A DNA stretch of 8,307 nt from an uncultured bacterium (lineage in GTDB: Bacteria; Cyanobacteriota; Vampirovibrionia; Gastranaerophilales; Gastranaerophilaceae): assembly GCA_900550295.1 (NCBI GenBank), contig URRM01000071.1, positions 1-8,307 of the forward strand. The letters are read 5' to 3'. Position 1 is the stretch's first letter. Each line of letters starts with the position of its first letter. Positions 1 through 5,800 of this stretch are shown piece by piece. Below the pieces are notes generated by a model, which worked only from the letters and a program-made list of their open reading frames with translations, was not told the origin of the DNA and ran no database searches. Position numbers and translations under genes: made by a program.

Positions 1-329
1 CGTTTAGAAATCAATAAACCGGAAAGCAAATACATTGCTCGTGAGGTTAAAGTCAATGGTGGAACATCTTATGAGATTCTTTACTCCTCATTAGAACCAG
101 AGATACAACTTTATTATGTATGTGTGTCGAAAAAAGCACTAAAATATTGTTTTTCACAAATCAAAGAATTTTATATATTGATAAAGGTGAAAATGTATCA
201 TCTATTAACTATTCAGATATTGAGTACATAAAAAAATCTTTTGGTTTATTACAAGTAAAAGATTTAACAAATAAATATCTATATTACTCAAATTATGTTA
301 TTTTATTAGGAAAGAAGGGGAGTAAATAA
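1..329 (+). pseudogene. Bacterial PH-domain-like protein, 5'-truncated by the window edge and frameshifted
   Basis: The reading is open from base 1 in frame 1 up to the A-run at 130-135. It then continues convincingly in frame 3 to the TAA at 327-329. Adding one A to the six-A run would join the two parts into a single product of at least 109 residues. The frame-3 part (open ATG at 120) has the alternating beta-strand look of small bacterial PH domains (YokE-like): TNQRILYIDKG, then INYSDIEYIKKSFG, then a short strand ending in a Lys/Gly tail. After the A-run, frame 1 turns into non-protein-like sequence and stops at 229-231. No ribosome-binding site precedes the ATG at 120, so that start is unlikely to be authentic. 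The family call rests on strand pattern only. A single-base sequencing error is the alternative to a real mutation. Confidence 0.5.
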
Positions 330-393
330 GGCTTAATAGTTATTAACTAAGATTATTTTCAAATTGTATTGAATTTTATTTTGTTATATTTAA

Positions 394-411
394 TTGTACT
401 AATTAGTACAA
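394..411. repeat. Perfect 18-bp palindrome between convergent genes
   Basis: TTGTACTAATTAGTACAA reads identically on both strands. It lies in the 195-bp gap between the end of the PH-like gene (plus) and the end of aroA (minus). It could form a 7-bp stem with a 4-nt loop in RNA, but no T-run follows on either strand, so it is a poor intrinsic terminator. Its symmetry also suits a dimeric DNA-binding protein. No gene starts beside it, which argues against a promoter operator. The rest of 330-524 is AT-rich sequence with no recognisable gene; the short direct repeat AGATGTTT at 420-427 and 450-457 is probably chance. Confidence 0.5.
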
Positions 412-524
412 ATTTTATTAGATGTTTGATAAAAATATACTTATTATACAGATGTTTCAGATTTTTTATTACTATCTCCACCTTGATAATACCAAATAAA
501 AATAGAAAATCAATAAAATTTAAC

Positions 525-1799
525 TTATTGCAAAATTGCCATTAGGTTTTCAAATTCAGGGAATGAAATATCTATCCATTGAAACTCATTAATTTTTACA
601 GGATTTTCTGAAATTAGACCTGCAATATACATGCTCATGGCTAATCTATGGTCATGGTATGTATCAACTTCACAATCACCTTTTAAAGCTTTTTTACCGT
701 TGATAATAAATCCGTCAGATGTTTCGTCAATATCAGCGCCGAATTTGCGTAGTTCCTTAACCACCGCTGTAATTCTGTCAGATTCTTTATTTCTTAAATC
801 TTGGGCATCTTTAATAATCGTAGTACCTTCGGCTTGGGTTGCCAATACGGCTATTACAGGTAATTCGTCAATTAAGCGAGGAATCAAACTTCCTGAAATT
901 TCGCAAGCCTGTAAATCTGATGTTTTTACTCTCAAATCGCCAACTTCTTCATTTGAAATTAGTTTTTTATCTAAAATTTCAACATCACCACCCATCATTT
1001 TAACTACGTCTAAAATGCCTGTACGTGTAGGGTTTAAGCCTACATTCTTAATTACAAAATCTGAATGAGGGACAATTAAACCTGCAACAATAAAGAATGT
1101 CGCCGATGAAATATCTCCACAAATTGAAATGTCTTGGGATGTCAATTCCGAACGTTTAATTACTGTTTTTGCCCCATCACATTGAATATCTGCACCTAAA
1201 TATTTAAGCATGCGCTCTGTATGGTCACGAGAAACATATGGTTCTGTAAAAACAGTTTCACCATCAGCATGCATACCGGCAAGAAGGACACATGATTTAA
1301 CCTGTGCTGAAGCTAATTTTGAATTATATTCAATTCCTTTAAGATTTTGTCCATAAATTTTTAATGGAGCTTTAAATTCATTTGAGTCAATTTTTGCTCC
1401 CATTAATGACAGCGGTTCAATAACACGTTTCATCGGTCTTTTAGAAAGACTTTCATCCCCAAACAAAACAGAATCAAAATTCTGTCCGGCTAAAATTCCA
1501 GATACTAAACGCATTGTTGTACCCGAATTTCCACAATTTAAATCTTTGGTCGGGGCTTTAAGTTTTCCATTTGCTACAAGGATTAATTCTTGCTCTGATA
1601 AAAACTCATGTTCAATTCCAAGTTGAGAGAATACTTTTAGTGTTGAATGACAATCTGCGCCACGAGAAAAATTAGAAATTTTTGTTGCCCCTTTTGCTAA
1701 AGAAGAAAACATAATTGCTCGGTGAGAGATTGATTTATCAGAAGGGATGACGATTTCACCCTTCAAGCCTGATGTAATTTTACTAACTATTTTGTCCAT
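525..1799 (-). CDS. aroA: 3-phosphoshikimate 1-carboxyvinyltransferase (EPSP synthase)
   Basis: This enzyme of the cytoplasmic shikimate pathway transfers enolpyruvate from PEP to shikimate-3-phosphate, the penultimate step to chorismate and the aromatic amino acids. The 424-aa length is normal and the domain is complete. Visible motifs are PSDKSISHR (K22 binds PEP), GNSGTTMR at 90-97, SAQVK at 164-168, RDHTE at 191-195, NPTR at 256-259, the catalytic Asp in LIDELP (D311), NKESDR (E339) and DHRLAMS at 383-389. RDHTE, SAQVK and NPTR are the marks of class II enzymes; the usual GDKS is SDKS here. The ATG at 1799 is preferred because the next Met (residue 30) would remove K22. It is transcribed alone: a convergent gene lies downstream and an sRNA-like locus diverges upstream. 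There is no Shine-Dalgarno sequence before the start (see the promoter entry). Confidence 0.97.
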   Translation of the reverse strand: MDKIVSKITSGLKGEIVIPSDKSISHRAIMFSSLAKGATKISNFSRGADCHSTLKVFSQLGIEHEFLSEQELILVANGKLKAPTKDLNCGNSGTTMRLVSGILAGQNFDSVLFGDESLSKRPMKRVIEPLSLMGAKIDSNEFKAPLKIYGQNLKGIEYNSKLASAQVKSCVLLAGMHADGETVFTEPYVSRDHTERMLKYLGADIQCDGAKTVIKRSELTSQDISICGDISSATFFIVAGLIVPHSDFVIKNVGLNPTRTGILDVVKMMGGDVEILDKKLISNEEVGDLRVKTSDLQACEISGSLIPRLIDELPVIAVLATQAEGTTIIKDAQDLRNKESDRITAVVKELRKFGADIDETSDGFIINGKKALKGDCEVDTYHDHRLAMSMYIAGLISENPVKINEFQWIDISFPEFENLMAILQ

Positions 1800-1814
1800 A
1801 CAAAAATTTTAACA
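1800..1814 (-). promoter_or_regulatory. aroA extended -10 promoter, leaderless arrangement
   Basis: On the minus strand TG-T-TAAAAT (1814 to 1806) is an extended -10 box with a 5/6 match to TATAAT. Only six bases separate it from the aroA ATG at 1799, so the predicted transcription start falls on or next to the A of the start codon. No purine-rich ribosome-binding site is present. The -35 region (around 1829-1834, TTTATC) is weak, as is common for extended -10 promoters. Confidence 0.5.
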
Positions 1815-1871
1815 TAAACCAAATGGAGGATAAATTTAAAAACGCTATAAAGATATTTTTTTGACGTGCGA

Positions 1872-1877
1872 TATAAA
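1872..1877 (+). promoter_or_regulatory. Candidate -10 box of the small RNA
   Basis: TATAAA (5/6 match to TATAAT) at 1872-1877 would start transcription near 1884, just before the first hairpin. A TTGACG at 1861-1866 lies too close to be its -35; it could instead pair with TAAGAA at 1883-1888 (16-bp spacing). Which box is used cannot be settled here, and the choice moves the RNA 5' end by about ten bases. Confidence 0.35.
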
Positions 1878-1883
1878 AGGCAT

Positions 1884-1951
1884 AAGAAAACCGAAAGGTT
1901 TACTTACCTCCTCCCCAAGTCTAGTAGCCGCCAATTAGGTGGCTTTTTTTT
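1884..1951 (+). ncRNA. Candidate small RNA with an exposed anti-Shine-Dalgarno motif, Yfr1-like layout
   Basis: A compact non-coding transcript of about 65 nt is suggested by three elements in order. First, a hairpin AAACC-GAAA-GGTTT (1888-1901) with a GNRA loop. Second, an apparently unpaired pyrimidine-rich segment with CCTCCTCCCC at 1907-1916. Third, an intrinsic terminator (1926-1951). ACCTCCT (1906-1912) is identical to the anti-Shine-Dalgarno core at the 3' end of 16S rRNA, so the RNA could pair with ribosome-binding sites of target mRNAs. No plus-strand gene lies upstream that the terminator could serve, since aroA runs the other way. The layout resembles cyanobacterial Yfr1, a ~55-65 nt RNA with an ACUCCUCACAC motif between two stems, but the motif itself differs. 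Homology to Yfr1 is an inference; being an sRNA is well supported by structure and position only. Confidence 0.6.
1926..1951 (+). terminator. Rho-independent terminator of the small RNA
   Basis: AGCCGCC (1926-1932), loop AATTA, GGTGGCT (1938-1944): seven base pairs including one G-U wobble, running directly into eight Ts (1944-1951). It is the strongest terminator in the window and points rightwards. The opposite strand has no T-run, so it does not terminate minus-strand transcripts. Confidence 0.88.
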
Positions 1952-1988
1952 ATGTGAATTAATAACCTAGATATGGGTAAAACCCTTC

Positions 1989-2312
1989 TCAAAGTATTTC
2001 TGCCCAAAGGGCTGCACCACTAGTATAGAACTCTTTCATTTTTCTTCTTTCTTCTAAATCAAGACTTATTATTTTCGGTCCGTAAATTTGAACTACCCCA
2101 CCCAAGAGGTCTTTTACAGTTGTAAAATCATTCAGTGTTGCATCTTCAATTATTAATTCACCTTTTATTTTTTCACCCCTGTTTATTTCTACATCATTGA
2201 AAACAAAATCTTTTTTTAATGAACCGTCAATAGTTTTACAACGTAATGTAATATCATCTAAAACTCCATTTGAAACATCTACTTGCCATTTTTCAATTAT
2301 TTCATCTATCAA
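1989..2312 (-). CDS. Unrecognised protein, probably a 3' gene fragment
   Basis: I do not recognise this 107-aa product. It is acidic/lysine-rich and looks beta-rich (ITLRCK, KGELIIED, VVQIYGPKIISLD), ending in a helix (EERRKMKEF) and a hydrophobic tail, with no signal peptide or membrane segment. The annotated start would be TTG at 2312 with no ribosome-binding site. The same frame is open and protein-like for 24 more codons, up to the stop at 2385-2387, with alternating strand-like residues (TISASYSYKYN) but no ATG or GTG. This suggests the true N-terminus is lost and that the ORF is the tail of a larger gene fused to the uracil-glycosylase remnant just upstream. Inserting one A near 2375 would put it in frame with the end of that remnant. 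It may be untranslated. Confidence 0.45.
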   Translation of the reverse strand: MIDEIIEKWQVDVSNGVLDDITLRCKTIDGSLKKDFVFNDVEINRGEKIKGELIIEDATLNDFTTVKDLLGGVVQIYGPKIISLDLEERRKMKEFYTSGAALWAEIL

Positions 2313-2374
2313 TAATTCTATTTTAATAGTGTTGTATTTATAGCTATAACTTGCAGAAATTGTAGAAGGTGTAT

Positions 2375-2481
2375 TCCTGCGTGTTCATTACCTTTGCCAA
2401 ATACTTTAAGAGTTTTATCTGAACATAACTTACATTTTTTGCAATTTTAACTTGCTTTTTTAATTCTTCTAAATTTTGCAT
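2375..2481 (-). pseudogene. N-terminal remnant of a type-4 uracil-DNA glycosylase
   Basis: From the ATG at 2481 (ribosome-binding site AAGGAG at 2486-2491) the frame reads MQNLEELKKQV. After a missing base in the AAAA run at 2444-2447 it continues, one frame over, as NCKKCKLCSDKT then VFGKGNEHA. Joined, this matches the start of family 4 uracil-DNA glycosylases: NCxxC with the first two iron-sulfur-cluster cysteines, then VFGEGNPDA in characterised members. The next expected block (MFVGEAPG, the catalytic region) is absent. The sequence passes instead into an unrelated reading, so more than 80% of the ~200-aa enzyme is gone. Read literally, the ATG gives only a 45-aa out-of-frame peptide. The N-terminal match is clear by eye, but without the catalytic motifs the exact subfamily is uncertain. 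Confidence 0.6.
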
Positions 2482-2552
2482 AGAACTCCTTAACTTAAAT
2501 TTTCTCTCCTTAAAAGACAAACTTTTAAAAGAAATCCGAACTCACATGTTCT

Positions 2553-2581
2553 ATTCTAGGAAATTAAAAACTCTTTGTCAA
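2553..2581 (-). promoter_or_regulatory. Promoter of the uracil-glycosylase remnant
   Basis: TTGACA (2581-2576), a 17-bp spacer and TAGAAT (2558-2553) form a near-consensus vegetative promoter on the minus strand, about 55 bp before a good ribosome-binding site and the ATG at 2481. It appears intact although the gene it served is broken, so a transcript may still be made through 2481-1989. Confidence 0.6.
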
Positions 2582-2601
2582 TTATTTTAGAGTTTTAAAT
2601 T

Positions 2602-2628
2602 ACGTTATGTTAATAAAAAATATAGCGT
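2602..2628. promoter_or_regulatory. Imperfect inverted repeat upstream of the XRE gene, possible operator
   Basis: ACGTTAT (2602-2608) and ATAGCGT (2622-2628) form a 6/7 inverted repeat separated by 13 bp. It ends at the TATTAT -10-like box (2628-2633) of the following regulator gene. XRE-family repressors commonly bind such sites to autoregulate. In sequence this AT-rich the match could be chance. Confidence 0.25.
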
Positions 2629-2652
2629 ATTATATTGTCATTGAGGATAGTA

Positions 2653-2976
2653 ATGGACAATAATACAGATATAAAAAAACTATTAGGAAGACGAATTAAA
2701 GAACTCCGTACTAAAAAAGGGTTTACGCAAGAAAAACTTGCAGAACTTGTTGGTATAGGAGAAAGGAATTTAAGCAAAATCGAATGTGGAAATAACTTCG
2801 TAACCTCAGAAACACTTACTAATATTTTAGATGCACTTGAAGTTGAACCTGATGAATTATTTCATTTTCAACATTTAAGGAACATTGAAGAACTGAAAAA
2901 TGAATTAATTGATGCAATAACCAATGAAAAAGTAGATATAAAGTTATTATATCACTTTTATAATTCAATAAAATAA
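2653..2976 (+). CDS. XRE/Cro-family HTH transcriptional regulator
   Basis: This is a small DNA-binding protein of 107 aa from the ATG at 2653. That start has GAGG at 2643-2646, six bases away. An earlier in-frame TTG at 2635 lacks a site and would add six non-conserved residues. The N-terminal ~65 residues form a full HTH_3 domain: RRIKELRTKKGFTQEKLAE, turn, then IGERNLSKIECGNNFVTSETL as recognition helix and following helices, and LDALEVEPDELF. The C-terminal ~38 residues are a Lys/Glu-rich helical extension, perhaps for dimerisation; there is no sensor or peptidase domain. It sits alone, convergent with the maf-N gene and divergent from the broken uracil-glycosylase locus. It is similar in type to solitary phage or plasmid-derived regulators, so it may be a survivor of the element whose remains surround it. 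The target is unknown. Confidence 0.85.
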   Translation: MDNNTDIKKLLGRRIKELRTKKGFTQEKLAELVGIGERNLSKIECGNNFVTSETLTNILDALEVEPDELFHFQHLRNIEELKNELIDAITNEKVDIKLLYHFYNSIK

Positions 2977-2997
2977 AACATTACATCAAGTTTTATT
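2972..2997. terminator. Weak stem-loop between convergent stop codons
   Basis: AATAAAAC (2972-2979) and GTTTTATT (2990-2997) form a perfect 8-bp stem with a 10-nt loop that overlaps the stop codons of both flanking convergent genes. On the minus strand it is followed by TTTATTGAATT, so it may end the long leftward operon. Only one pair is G-C, and the T-tract is interrupted, so efficiency is doubtful. Confidence 0.4.
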
Positions 2998-3532
2998 ATA
3001 AATACGACTCTTGAAGAATAGCCATGACATTACCATAAGCGTGTGAATAGAAATTATTTGAAACTACATAAGTGCTATTTATTATATCCAAAGTTTTAAT
3101 ATGATTCATTACAGTGCCTAATTCGTTGTAGTTTGAAACCATATATATATTTGGATTACCCAATATTTTTATCATACTGACTTTGGACAAAGTGTACTTC
3201 ATTAATTCCAAGTCATTTTCAAACAAAATTATATGAGCTTTTGAATTATCGTTAAAGAAGTTCAATAAGTGCCCCATTTCCAAACCACATATTATATACA
3301 AATTATATTTTGATTGCGGAACTGATTCAAAAACATTTGCACATTCTTCAACCGGATCATATTGATCGTTTAAAGCAACGTCATTACGAAATAAAATCGG
3401 ATAACCTGTATGTGAACTACCTATTCTAAAATTATTCGTAATTACGACATCTTTCATTCGTTCTTCTATATCAGGCATCGATTTACGTAAAAAGATAAGA
3501 TTTTGATTTAAGTAATATTCATCAAAATTCAT
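2996..3532 (-). CDS. Maf-type N-terminal-domain-only protein
   Basis: The 178-aa product matches the N-terminal domain of motility accessory factor (Maf) glycosyltransferase-like proteins. It has NDQYDPVEECANVFESV, then a Rossmann-like turn LYIICGLEMGHLLNFF (78-93) and the acidic strand IILFENDLELMKYTL (101-115). These fit the family pattern of a GlGlGyhl turn followed by an E-P/N-D strand end. In Maf proteins this domain precedes a catalytic DUF115 domain, and full proteins usually exceed 500 aa. Here that part is missing and the convergent XRE gene begins 19 bases after the stop. Either the gene lost its 3' end or it is a stand-alone domain. It lies 3 nt after the stop of the dCACHE-GGDEF-EAL gene, with no clear ribosome-binding site, so it is probably translated by re-initiation. 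Full Maf proteins glycosylate flagellin; this fragment should lack that activity. No membrane segment is visible. Confidence 0.6.
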   Translation of the reverse strand: MNFDEYYLNQNLIFLRKSMPDIEERMKDVVITNNFRIGSSHTGYPILFRNDVALNDQYDPVEECANVFESVPQSKYNLYIICGLEMGHLLNFFNDNSKAHIILFENDLELMKYTLSKVSMIKILGNPNIYMVSNYNELGTVMNHIKTLDIINSTYVVSNNFYSHAYGNVMAILQESYL

Positions 3533-3535
3533 TAT

Positions 3536-5800
3536 TTACTGTTTGCACCCTTCATGGTTATAAACGTAATCTTCATATTCTTTTACCGGCATTGGTTTTG
3601 CATATAAGAAACCTTGTGCAATATCACAACCTGCATTCTTTAATGTTTCAGCTTGTTCCTCAGTTTCTATACCTTCACAAACAACTGTAGCTTTTAAGTC
3701 TTTTGCCATATGAATTACGTGATTTAGAACGATGAAACCTCTTTCTGTACAAGTTGCTTCATTGATAAATCCTCTATCCAACTTCAATACATTTACAGGA
3801 AGTTTTCTCAACATATTCAATGAAGAATAACCTACACCAAAGTCATCCATTGCAATAGTAAAGCCAAGTTCTTGCAATCTGATTAATGTAGAGTTTACAG
3901 CACCCTCGTTATCTAAAAATGCACTTTCTGTAAGCTCTAATTCAAAGTACTTTTGCGGAACATTATATTTTTGAACCAAACCTTGAATTACTTCTACTAA
4001 ATCATCATATTTAAAGTGAATTCTAGACAAGTTTACTGAAATTGGTAAAGGTTCTTTACCTTCATCTAACCATTTTCTGATTGTTTTGCAAGCTTCTTCC
4101 CAAATGTATTTGTCTACTTCAACGACAAAACCATTTCTTTCAAAAAGCGGAATAAATTTGTATGGAGGAATTAAACCTTTTTTAGGGTGATTCCAACGAA
4201 TTAAAGCTTCCGAACCACAAGGTTGCATTGTTGCCATACTAATTTTTGGTTGCAAGTACATTTCAAATTGATGTTCTTCTAGAGCTTGTTTCATCTCATC
4301 TTCAATTTGTTTATCTTCCAAAATAGCTTTACTTAGACTTTCATCAAAGAAAGCATATCTTTCACCAACAAGCCCTTTAACTGTACGTTTTGCAATATTC
4401 GCTCTATCGCACATTGCATTAATTGTCAAACTTCTATCTGCTATTTTAAAAATACCGAACGAAGGTACTAATTTTATATTAAGTTTATAACTTGCTAATT
4501 CGTCTGTAATATCATCAACAAAACCTATTAAATCCTCATCAGTATCATATTTCATCATGATAGCAAAGTTATCGTCATTAAGTCTTGCATAGATACCATT
4601 TTCAGCAACAGCTTTAGATATAATTTTTGCAATATCACGTAAAACTTTGTCGCCTTTTTTAACATTATAAACTTCATTGATAACTTTAAAATTATCAATG
4701 TCCATAACCAAAATTGCTAAAGGTTCTTCTTCAATATCAGTCTTTAACAACATTTTTTCTGATTCAATATAAAAACTTGTTTTATTTAATGAATTTGTAA
4801 CATCATCTTGTAAAGCCAAGTCCATAATCATATTATCAGAACGTTGTCTTACAATCCAGTTGTATCTTACAGCGATTACAATCAGTGTATTAATAAGCAA
4901 GAAGAATAAAATTGCATATCTCAATACCATTTTTGTATTGTGATTTATAGAGCTAAACGGTAAGATTGCCAAAACTTTCCAATTGTTGTAACCCAAAGGT
5001 ACAAAAGCTGCAACTTTTTTAACACCGTTTTCATCTTTAAACCAGTAACTTACAGGATTTGTTGATTGCAAAGCTTCTTTTCGAACTTTATCATTTACTT
5101 CATTAGTTTCAAATATTGAAGACTTCAATACAGTTTTAGGGCTTGTATCACGTAAAATGATGTGTCCTTCGTTATCAATAATGTGAACTACAGCTTGATC
5201 GTTAAATGCAGTGATATCAATCGCATTAATAAAGTCAGAAACTCTTTGAGAAGCTGTCAAAACACCCATAACATTACCTTTTGCATCTTTAAGCGGAATT
5301 GCAAAAAGTACTATCAATTTGTCTTCATCATAGTAATTATTTATGAAGTCAACAAACTTTTTACCCTTAATCGCTGTTTGGAAATAACGGAAAGATTTTA
5401 CATTTTGATAAGGATAAAAACCTTTTCTTGAATCATAAATTCTAACTTGTCCATCAGGATAAGCTATCGCCATTGACAAAAATCTTGTATTTGTAATAGC
5501 TTTTTCTAGACATTTATCAACATTTTTTCTATCTAAAGCCTTAGGATTTTTTTCTAATAAATGTGCATATAAAGCAAGAGTTTGAAAATCACCGGCTATC
5601 ATAATATTAGCAGCCTGAGCACTTTGTTTTGCTACTTCTGTGATATGACTTTCAATCTCAATTCTTTCATTTCTTAACAATAGTTGAAAGAAGATAACGC
5701 TTATCGAAAAAATTGCAACGACAAGCAGAGAAACACCTAATGCAACTTGTGTGCGTTTCTTTTTTTCGGCTTCCAGTTTTGATACTAAGTAAACTGACAC
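3536..5800 (-). CDS. Membrane dCACHE-GGDEF-EAL protein, probable c-di-GMP phosphodiesterase
   Basis: This 754-aa inner-membrane sensor has a short cytoplasmic tail, TM1 (~18-42), an extracytoplasmic ligand-sensing dCACHE-type region (~43-290, with FRYFQTAIKGKKF and LKDAKGNVMGVL signatures) and TM2 (~292-312). A GGDEF-like domain (~328-490) and an EAL domain (~500-745) follow. The GGDEF motif is degenerate (LNDDN, 407-411) and no RxxD inhibitory site precedes it, so cyclase activity is unlikely; it may still bind GTP as a regulator. The EAL domain keeps its catalytic set: E531 of EAL, N590, E625, DDFG at 652-655, K673, E709 and Q729. It should therefore hydrolyse c-di-GMP to pGpG. The start is GTG at 5800, sharing its first G with the TAG stop of coaE, with GGAG eight bases upstream. 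The ligand is unknown; CACHE domains usually sense small molecules such as amino acids or carboxylates. Confidence 0.9.
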   Translation of the reverse strand: MSVYLVSKLEAEKKKRTQVALGVSLLVVAIFSISVIFFQLLLRNERIEIESHITEVAKQSAQAANIMIAGDFQTLALYAHLLEKNPKALDRKNVDKCLEKAITNTRFLSMAIAYPDGQVRIYDSRKGFYPYQNVKSFRYFQTAIKGKKFVDFINNYYDEDKLIVLFAIPLKDAKGNVMGVLTASQRVSDFINAIDITAFNDQAVVHIIDNEGHIILRDTSPKTVLKSSIFETNEVNDKVRKEALQSTNPVSYWFKDENGVKKVAAFVPLGYNNWKVLAILPFSSINHNTKMVLRYAILFFLLINTLIVIAVRYNWIVRQRSDNMIMDLALQDDVTNSLNKTSFYIESEKMLLKTDIEEEPLAILVMDIDNFKVINEVYNVKKGDKVLRDIAKIISKAVAENGIYARLNDDNFAIMMKYDTDEDLIGFVDDITDELASYKLNIKLVPSFGIFKIADRSLTINAMCDRANIAKRTVKGLVGERYAFFDESLSKAILEDKQIEDEMKQALEEHQFEMYLQPKISMATMQPCGSEALIRWNHPKKGLIPPYKFIPLFERNGFVVEVDKYIWEEACKTIRKWLDEGKEPLPISVNLSRIHFKYDDLVEVIQGLVQKYNVPQKYFELELTESAFLDNEGAVNSTLIRLQELGFTIAMDDFGVGYSSLNMLRKLPVNVLKLDRGFINEATCTERGFIVLNHVIHMAKDLKATVVCEGIETEEQAETLKNAGCDIAQGFLYAKPMPVKEYEDYVYNHEGCKQ

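Noticed and set aside
127..139. Programmed -1 frameshift in the PH-like gene
   Set aside because: The A-run is not in the phase of a standard slippery heptamer and no downstream stem-loop is evident; decay or an indel error is simpler.
420..457. Direct repeat AGATGTTT, two copies 30 bp apart
   Set aside because: Only 8 bp in very AT-rich sequence, with no further copies nearby; probably chance.
631..1068. Plus-strand ORF of 145 aa inside aroA
   Set aside because: Antisense shadow of a fully conserved aroA; no ribosome-binding site and no family features.
1823..1864. 13-codon ORF starting ATGGAGG upstream of the sRNA
   Set aside because: No ribosome-binding site, and it ends inside the sRNA promoter region; more likely chance.
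1974..1984. GGGT-AAA-ACCC hairpin after the stop at 1989 as a terminator
   Set aside because: Four base pairs, a 3-nt loop and no T-run on the minus strand.
2635..2652. TTG start giving the XRE protein six more residues
   Set aside because: The ATG at 2653 has GAGG at the right distance, and the extra residues are not part of the HTH family.
5162..5431. Plus-strand ORF inside the dCACHE region
   Set aside because: Antisense to a well-supported gene, with low-complexity composition.
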